From Kitasatospora sp040298565 (GTDB taxonomy: Bacteria; Actinomycetota; Actinomycetes; Streptomycetales; Streptomycetaceae), in assembly GCF_040298565.1 (NCBI RefSeq), contig NZ_JBEPAK010000010.1:1-64000 (forward strand): a DNA stretch of 64,000 bases, written 5' to 3'. Position numbers and translations under genes: made by a program. Of this stretch, positions 60,051-64,000 are shown in pieces. The notes beneath the pieces were generated by a model. The model worked only from the letters and a program-made list of their open reading frames with translations. It was not told the origin of the DNA and did no database searches. The first letter of the stretch is position 1. Each line of letters starts with the position of its first letter.

Positions 60051-61946
60051 ATGGGTCACTCCCGCAGAACGCGGCGCGCGAAGTACGCGGCGCTCACCGG
60101 AATGGCGTCGCTCGCGCTCGCCGCCGCAGGCCTGGCCGGTGCGGCCGGCCCGGCCGCCGCCCAGGACATCTCCAGCTCCTCGGGCAGCACCGCCAACGAG
60201 TTCAACCCCTGGAGCCCGCAGAACGGGCACCCGTACCGCCACGGCGCGGTGCCGAACATGAAGCAGCACGAGAACTACAAGCAGTGGCTCGCCGCGCACA
60301 ACCAGGCGGCGGCGACCGGCCAGCAGACGCTGTCCTACGGCGGCGGCGTCGACGGCATCGGCGTGCAGAGCGGGCACTCCAAGGTGTACCTGGTCTTCTA
60401 CGGCACCCAGTGGGGCACCCAGACCACCGACGCGAACGGGAACGCGAAGTTCTCCGGCGACTCGGCCGGCGCCGCCGGCGCCACCCAGCAGATGTTCAAG
60501 GGCATCGGGACCAACGGCGAGACCTGGTCGGCCGACCTGACCCAGTGGTGCGACGGCCCCAACGTCGCCACCGGTGCCACCAGCTGCCCGTCCAACGCCA
60601 ACTTCATCCCGTACCAGAGCGGCGGCGTCCTGGCCGGCGTCTGGTACGACAACGCGGCCGCCTCGCCCGCCCAGGCCACCGGCAACCAGCTCGCCCAGGA
60701 GGCCGTCAAGGCCGCCGGCCACTTCGGCAACACCACGGCCGCCTCCAACCGCGACGCGTACTACGTCATCCTCTCGCCGCACGGCACCAACCCGGACGAC
60801 TACCAGAACCCCACCACCGGGTACTGCGCCTGGCACGACTGGAACGGCGACACCACCCTCACCGGCGGCGCGGCCAGCTCGCCCTACGGCGACATCGCCT
60901 TCTCCAACCAGCCGTACAACATCGACCAGGGCGCCAGCTGCGGCGTCGGCTTCGTCAACTCGCCTGGCACGCTGGACGGCTGGACGATGACGCTGGGCCA
61001 CGAGTGGCACGAGATGATGTCCGACCAGAACCCGGCCGGCGGCTGGACCAACCACGTGTCCGGCAGCTCGTACAACGGCCAGGAGAACTCCGACGAGTGC
61101 GCCTGGATCCAGCCGGGCTCGACGGGCGGCGCCGCGAACGTCTCCTTCGGCTCCTTCGGCACCTTCGCCGAGCAGGCCAGCTGGTCGAACGACACCAACT
61201 CCTGCGCGATCTCGCACGCCATCCTGACCCACGGCAACACGGTCACCGTCACCAACCCGGGCAACCAGACCGGCACCGTCGGCACCGCGGCCAGCCTGCA
61301 GATCCACGCCAGCGACTCGGCCACCGGCCAGACCCTGACCTACTCGGCCACCGGCCTGCCGGCCGGCCTGTCGATCAACTCCTCGACCGGCCTGATCTCC
61401 GGCACGCCGACCGCCGCCGGCACCTCCAGCGTCACGGTCACCGCGACCGACACCACCGGCGCCGCCGGCAACACCACCTTCACCTGGACCGAGTCCACCA
61501 CCTCGGGCGGCGGATCCGTCACCAACGGCGGCTTCGAGACCGGCAGCCTGACCGGCTGGACCGCCGCCGGCTCCACCTCCGCCACCGCGGGCGCCGCCCA
61601 CAGCGGCGGCTACGGCGCCATGGTCGGCTCCACCAGCCCGACCGGGGACTCCTCGCTCGCCCAGACCTTCACCGCGCCGACCGGCTCCAGCAAGCTGTCC
61701 TTCTGGTACAGCAACACCTGCGACGACACCGTCACCTACGACTGGGCCACCGCCACCCTGAAGGACAACACCACCGGCACCACCACCACGGTCCTCGCCA
61801 AGACCTGCACCACCACGGGCACCTGGACCAACAAGACGGCCGCCGTCACCCCGGGCCACTCCTACACGCTCACCCTGAGCAACCACGACGACAACTACCC
61901 GGGTGACCCGACCTACACCTACTACGACGACGTGACCGTCTCCTGA
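60051..61946 (+). CDS. Secreted HExxE protein with Ig-like and jelly-roll modules
   Basis: 631 residues from the ATG at 60051 with a signal peptide (basic start MGHSRRTRRAKY, hydrophobic core, AAAQ cleavage). Residues 100-400 contain VYLVFYGTQWG, RDAYYVILSPHGTNPDDYQN and TLGHEWHEMMSD (His 317, Glu 318, Glu 321, an HExxE motif), then NGQENSDECAW. This order resembles EXORDIUM/PHI-1-type extracellular proteins with a putative metal site. A He_PIG-type Ig domain (LTYSATGLPAGLSINSSTG) and a C-terminal carbohydrate-binding-like beta domain (NGGFETGSLTGWTAAGS) follow. Enzymatic activity is unproven. Confidence 0.8.
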   Translation: MGHSRRTRRAKYAALTGMASLALAAAGLAGAAGPAAAQDISSSSGSTANEFNPWSPQNGHPYRHGAVPNMKQHENYKQWLAAHNQAAATGQQTLSYGGGVDGIGVQSGHSKVYLVFYGTQWGTQTTDANGNAKFSGDSAGAAGATQQMFKGIGTNGETWSADLTQWCDGPNVATGATSCPSNANFIPYQSGGVLAGVWYDNAAASPAQATGNQLAQEAVKAAGHFGNTTAASNRDAYYVILSPHGTNPDDYQNPTTGYCAWHDWNGDTTLTGGAASSPYGDIAFSNQPYNIDQGASCGVGFVNSPGTLDGWTMTLGHEWHEMMSDQNPAGGWTNHVSGSSYNGQENSDECAWIQPGSTGGAANVSFGSFGTFAEQASWSNDTNSCAISHAILTHGNTVTVTNPGNQTGTVGTAASLQIHASDSATGQTLTYSATGLPAGLSINSSTGLISGTPTAAGTSSVTVTATDTTGAAGNTTFTWTESTTSGGGSVTNGGFETGSLTGWTAAGSTSATAGAAHSGGYGAMVGSTSPTGDSSLAQTFTAPTGSSKLSFWYSNTCDDTVTYDWATATLKDNTTGTTTTVLAKTCTTTGTWTNKTAAVTPGHSYTLTLSNHDDNYPGDPTYTYYDDVTVS

Positions 61947-61964
61947 CGATCGACGCGCCGAACG

Positions 61965-62002
61965 CGCCGGGGTGGGCCTCGTGCCCGCCCCGGTGCGGTT
62001 TT
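61965..62002 (+). terminator. Rho-independent terminator
   Basis: CCGGGGTGGGC pairs with GCCCGCCCCGG (11 bp with one G-U pair) around a short CTCGT loop, and a gcggtttt T-run follows. It ends the secreted-protein gene. Confidence 0.75.
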
Positions 62003-62082
62003 CGCTCCCGGGGGAAGGGATCCGATCCGGGCGCCGGTGCGTCCAACCGGCACCGCTCGTACCCCGGCACTAGGGAACCACC

Positions 62083-62631
62083 GTGAACCTGAGAAGACCC
62101 ACCGCCGTCACCCTGACCTGCGCCGCCGCGCTGCTGGCCCTGGCCGGCTGCGGCTCGGCCGCCAGCCCGGCGGCCTCCTCCGCCCCGGCGACCACGGCCA
62201 CGGCGACGGCCGCGCCCACGCCCACGGCCACGGGGACGGCCGCACCCACGGGCACGGCGACGGCCACCGGGACCGCCGCTCCCACGCCCACGGCCACGAC
62301 CGCCTCGGGCGCCGTCACCGCCGACGAGAAGGCCGACCACACCACCCTGAAGGTCGCCGTCGGCACGACGGTCTCCGTCGCACTGCACAGCACCTACTGG
62401 TCCGCCGTCACCAGCTCGGCCCCGGACGTCGTCGCCCCGGCCGGCCCGCCGACCACCTCGCCGTCCGCCGGCTGCCGCCCCGGCGGGGGCTGCGGCACGG
62501 TGACCACCGCGTTCACCGCCCGCACGCCCGGCACCGCCCACCTCGCCGCCTCCCGGACCGTCTGCGGCGAGGCCCTCAACTGCGCGCCGGACCAACGCAC
62601 GTACGACGTCACGGTCGAGGTCACCGGCTGA
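62083..62631 (+). CDS. Lipoprotein with chagasin-like domain
   Basis: 182 residues from a GTG at 62083. The lipobox is LALAGCGS. A spacer of Ala-Pro-Thr repeats (TATATAAPTPTATGTAAPTG) would reach through the cell wall. The domain from residue 80 on begins LKVAVGTTVSVALHSTYWSA and contains GTVTTAFTARTPGTAHLAAS. It looks like the chagasin/I42 cysteine-protease inhibitor fold, in which three loops block the protease. Two Cys pairs (GCRPGGGC, VCGEALNC) may be disulfides. The inhibitor assignment is by pattern only. Confidence 0.65.
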   Translation: MNLRRPTAVTLTCAAALLALAGCGSAASPAASSAPATTATATAAPTPTATGTAAPTGTATATGTAAPTPTATTASGAVTADEKADHTTLKVAVGTTVSVALHSTYWSAVTSSAPDVVAPAGPPTTSPSAGCRPGGGCGTVTTAFTARTPGTAHLAASRTVCGEALNCAPDQRTYDVTVEVTG

Positions 62632-62714
62632 CGCGGCCTACTGAGGCAGCCTGCTGAGGCGGCCGACTGAGGTGGCCGGCCTGACCTCGGGCCGCCGGGA
62701 CCGCCGGGCCGAGG

Positions 62715-63410
62715 TCAGTGCCCGCCGCGGGGGACGTCGCAGCCGGGGTGGTCCGGGTAGCCCCCGAAGGCCTCCGCCGTGACGGCGGCCGGATTCACGG
62801 TGCCCTCCAGGCACAGGTGGGAGCCGGTGGCGTCGATCAGGAAGCTGAGGCCGGCACCGTTGCCGTCCACCGTCACCTTCCCGTCCTCGAACCCGAGGCC
62901 GGTGAGCGCGGTGCGGGTGCTCCCGACCGTGAGATCCCCGCGCCGGCGCAGCGGTTCGAGGGCGCCCCGGATCCGCTGGACGGCCGACAACCCGTCGCAG
63001 CGCGCCTGTCCGTGCAGCGGGAGGGGGATCTTGAACCCGTTGTTCTCCCAGTAGTGGTCCGGCGGCGACGGCGGCCCGGCCGGCGCCCCCGTCGACGTCG
63101 GGGCCGCGGTCGGCGTCGCCGCCGGGGTCGTCGTCGGGCTTTCCCCGGGGCAGGGGAAGTCGCGCGGTGAGGCGGGCGCCGCCGTCGTGCTCGGCGAGGG
63201 CATCGCGGCCCCCGGCCCGGCCCCGCCTCCCACGTGCTCGCTCCCGCATCCCGCCAACAGGAGGCCGAGCCCCGCCACCACTGGTGCCCAACGGCGCACA
63301 CCCGTCGCCCTGATCGTCCTCGTGCGCGGCACGGTGCTCGGATTCTCGCCCGCGGCCCCCGCCCCGACCGGTGCGGGGCCGATGTGCTTCCGGTGATGGG
63401 TCCCTGACAT
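62715..63410 (-). CDS. Putative lipoprotein, unknown
   Basis: 231 residues if started at the ATG at 63410; a GTG at 63329 (VPRTRTIRATGVRR) puts a normal signal peptide at the N-terminus and is more likely. The lipobox is GLLLAGCGSE. A Pro/Thr/Ala-rich linker is followed by a domain with ENNGFKIPLPLHGQARCDGL and DATGSHLCLEGTVNPAAVTA, and Cys pairs. No family is recognised. It lies between the chagasin-like lipoprotein and phospholipase D genes, so all three are envelope or secreted proteins. Confidence 0.7.
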   Translation of the reverse strand: MSGTHHRKHIGPAPVGAGAAGENPSTVPRTRTIRATGVRRWAPVVAGLGLLLAGCGSEHVGGGAGPGAAMPSPSTTAAPASPRDFPCPGESPTTTPAATPTAAPTSTGAPAGPPSPPDHYWENNGFKIPLPLHGQARCDGLSAVQRIRGALEPLRRRGDLTVGSTRTALTGLGFEDGKVTVDGNGAGLSFLIDATGSHLCLEGTVNPAAVTAEAFGGYPDHPGCDVPRGGH

Positions 63411-63419
63411 TACATCAGG

Positions 63420-63433
63420 TTACCTTAGGGTAA
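63420..63433. promoter_or_regulatory. Dyad in the lipoprotein/phospholipase D intergenic region
   Basis: TTACC and GGTAA flank TTAG in an AT-rich stretch between the divergent lipoprotein and phospholipase D genes. A possible operator for either or both. No known box matches it well. Confidence 0.4.
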
Positions 63434-63486
63434 TTTGATCTTGTCATCCGGGTGAACGAACCCGGCCCCTCATGAAGGACTCGTAC

Positions 63487-64000
63487 GTGCTCGATCACCA
63501 GCCCCGCCGATCCGGTCGCCGTCTCGCCGGTACGGCACTGGCCCTCGCCGCCGCCGTCTGCGCACTGCCCGGCGCCCCCGCCGCTGCGGCGCCCGCCCCC
63601 GCCCCCGCCCCGGGGCCGGCGGCCCGGACCGACGCCACCCCGCACCTGGACGCCGTGGAACAGGCGCTGCATCAGGTGTCCCCCGGCCTGGAGGGGACGG
63701 TGTGGCAGCGGACGGCCGGCAACCGGCTCGACGCGCCGGCCGACGACCCGGGCGGCTGGCTGCTGCAGACCCCCGGCTGCTGGGGGGACGCGTCCTGCAC
63801 CGAGCGCACCGGAACCCGCCGCCTGCTCGACAGGATGCGGGAGAACATTGCGCGCGCCACCCGCACCGTCGACATCTCGACCCTGGCGCCGTTCCCGGAC
63901 GGCGCGTTCCAGGACGCCATCGTGGACGGCCTCAAGGCGTCCGTGGCCGCCGGGAACACGCCGCACGTGCGGATCCTCGCCGGGGCCGCGCCGCTCTACA
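63487..64000 (+). CDS. Secreted phospholipase D, cut by the window end
   Basis: The frame is open from an ATG at 63472, but AAGGA lies seven bases before the GTG at 63487. After a signal peptide (RRLAGTALALAAAVCALPGA) the sequence reads ATPHLDAVEQALHQVSPGLE, then GTVWQRTAGNRLDAPADDPG, LLQTPGCWGDASCTERTGTR and ATRTVDISTLAPFPDGAFQD. This is the start of Streptomyces-type phospholipase D enzymes, which cut or transfer the phosphatidyl group of phospholipids. The two HKD catalytic motifs lie beyond the window, so intactness is not known. Confidence 0.9.
   Translation, partial: MLDHQPRRSGRRLAGTALALAAAVCALPGAPAAAAPAPAPAPGPAARTDATPHLDAVEQALHQVSPGLEGTVWQRTAGNRLDAPADDPGGWLLQTPGCWGDASCTERTGTRRLLDRMRENIARATRTVDISTLAPFPDGAFQDAIVDGLKASVAAGNTPHVRILAGAAPLY

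Noticed and set aside
59970..61886. 638-codon minus-strand frame opposite the secreted-protein gene
   Set aside because: Gly/Val/Ala/Arg-rich antisense shadow; the plus strand has a signal peptide and domains.

Overview
The window is about 64 kb of very GC-rich DNA with strongly GC-biased third codon positions, many GTG starts and gene families typical of Streptomycetaceae: an SsgA-like protein (55673-56068), a gamma-butyrolactone-receptor-like TetR regulator (25821-26543), ECF42/YCII and SigE-family sigma modules, a SigB/SigF-type partner-switching module and a Streptomyces-type secreted phospholipase D (63487 to the window end). The best guess is Streptomyces or Kitasatospora. The genus is inferred from gene content; no rRNA or tRNA was seen.

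Region 1 (1-6.1 kb) is degraded accessory DNA: the start of an IS256-type transposase at the left edge, a frameshifted DUF6585 gene, small metabolic genes, and a long pseudogene with an amber codon and several frameshifts. Region 2 (6.3-12.1 kb) has a stand-alone MurF, a membrane Ser/Thr kinase and a SigE-family sigma factor with a membrane partner. Region 3 (12.2-17.9 kb) has a CpXC-TPR-CHAT protease-like protein co-transcribed with a small single-pass membrane protein, then a decayed SDR gene and a transposase fragment.

Region 4 (17.9-32.3 kb) is a run of small regulator/enzyme units: pirin/AhpD, an LRR protein, a short threonyl-tRNA synthetase paralogue behind a Thr-codon leader peptide and attenuator-like hairpin, VOC/MarR around a shared palindrome, NlpC/P60, RidA, ArsR/SRPBCC with two operators, the TetR regulator, MerR, a serine hydrolase, a LigA paralogue and a HemK-like methyltransferase. 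Region 5 (32.4-50.7 kb) holds a PPOX oxidoreductase, a group II PLP decarboxylase, the ECF42/YCII pair, a DUF6131/carboxylate-amine ligase/2OG-Fe oxygenase cluster, an MFS exporter with its ArsR-type regulator, an epoxide hydrolase, a cupin regulator/EamA/B3-B4 group, an esterase/MarR pair, two methyltransferases (one interrupted by TAG) and an M1-like peptidase.

Region 6 (51-64 kb) is an acetate uptake and activation operon (SatP-Acs) closed by a very strong hairpin, an MscS channel, a stress/development block (SsgA-like, PRC-barrel, SRPBCC, SigB-type sigma factor, STAS antagonist, HATPase anti-sigma), and a secretome block (HExxE secreted protein, two lipoproteins, phospholipase D).

The strongest candidates for something new are the Thr leader/attenuator in front of the editing-less ThrRS paralogue (20446-21837) and the CHAT/membrane-protein pair (12238-16285). 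Smaller ones are the DUF6131/ligase/2OG oxygenase cluster, an 11-unit 17-bp repeat forming the tails of two convergent genes, and a possible AUU-initiated leader at 31378.
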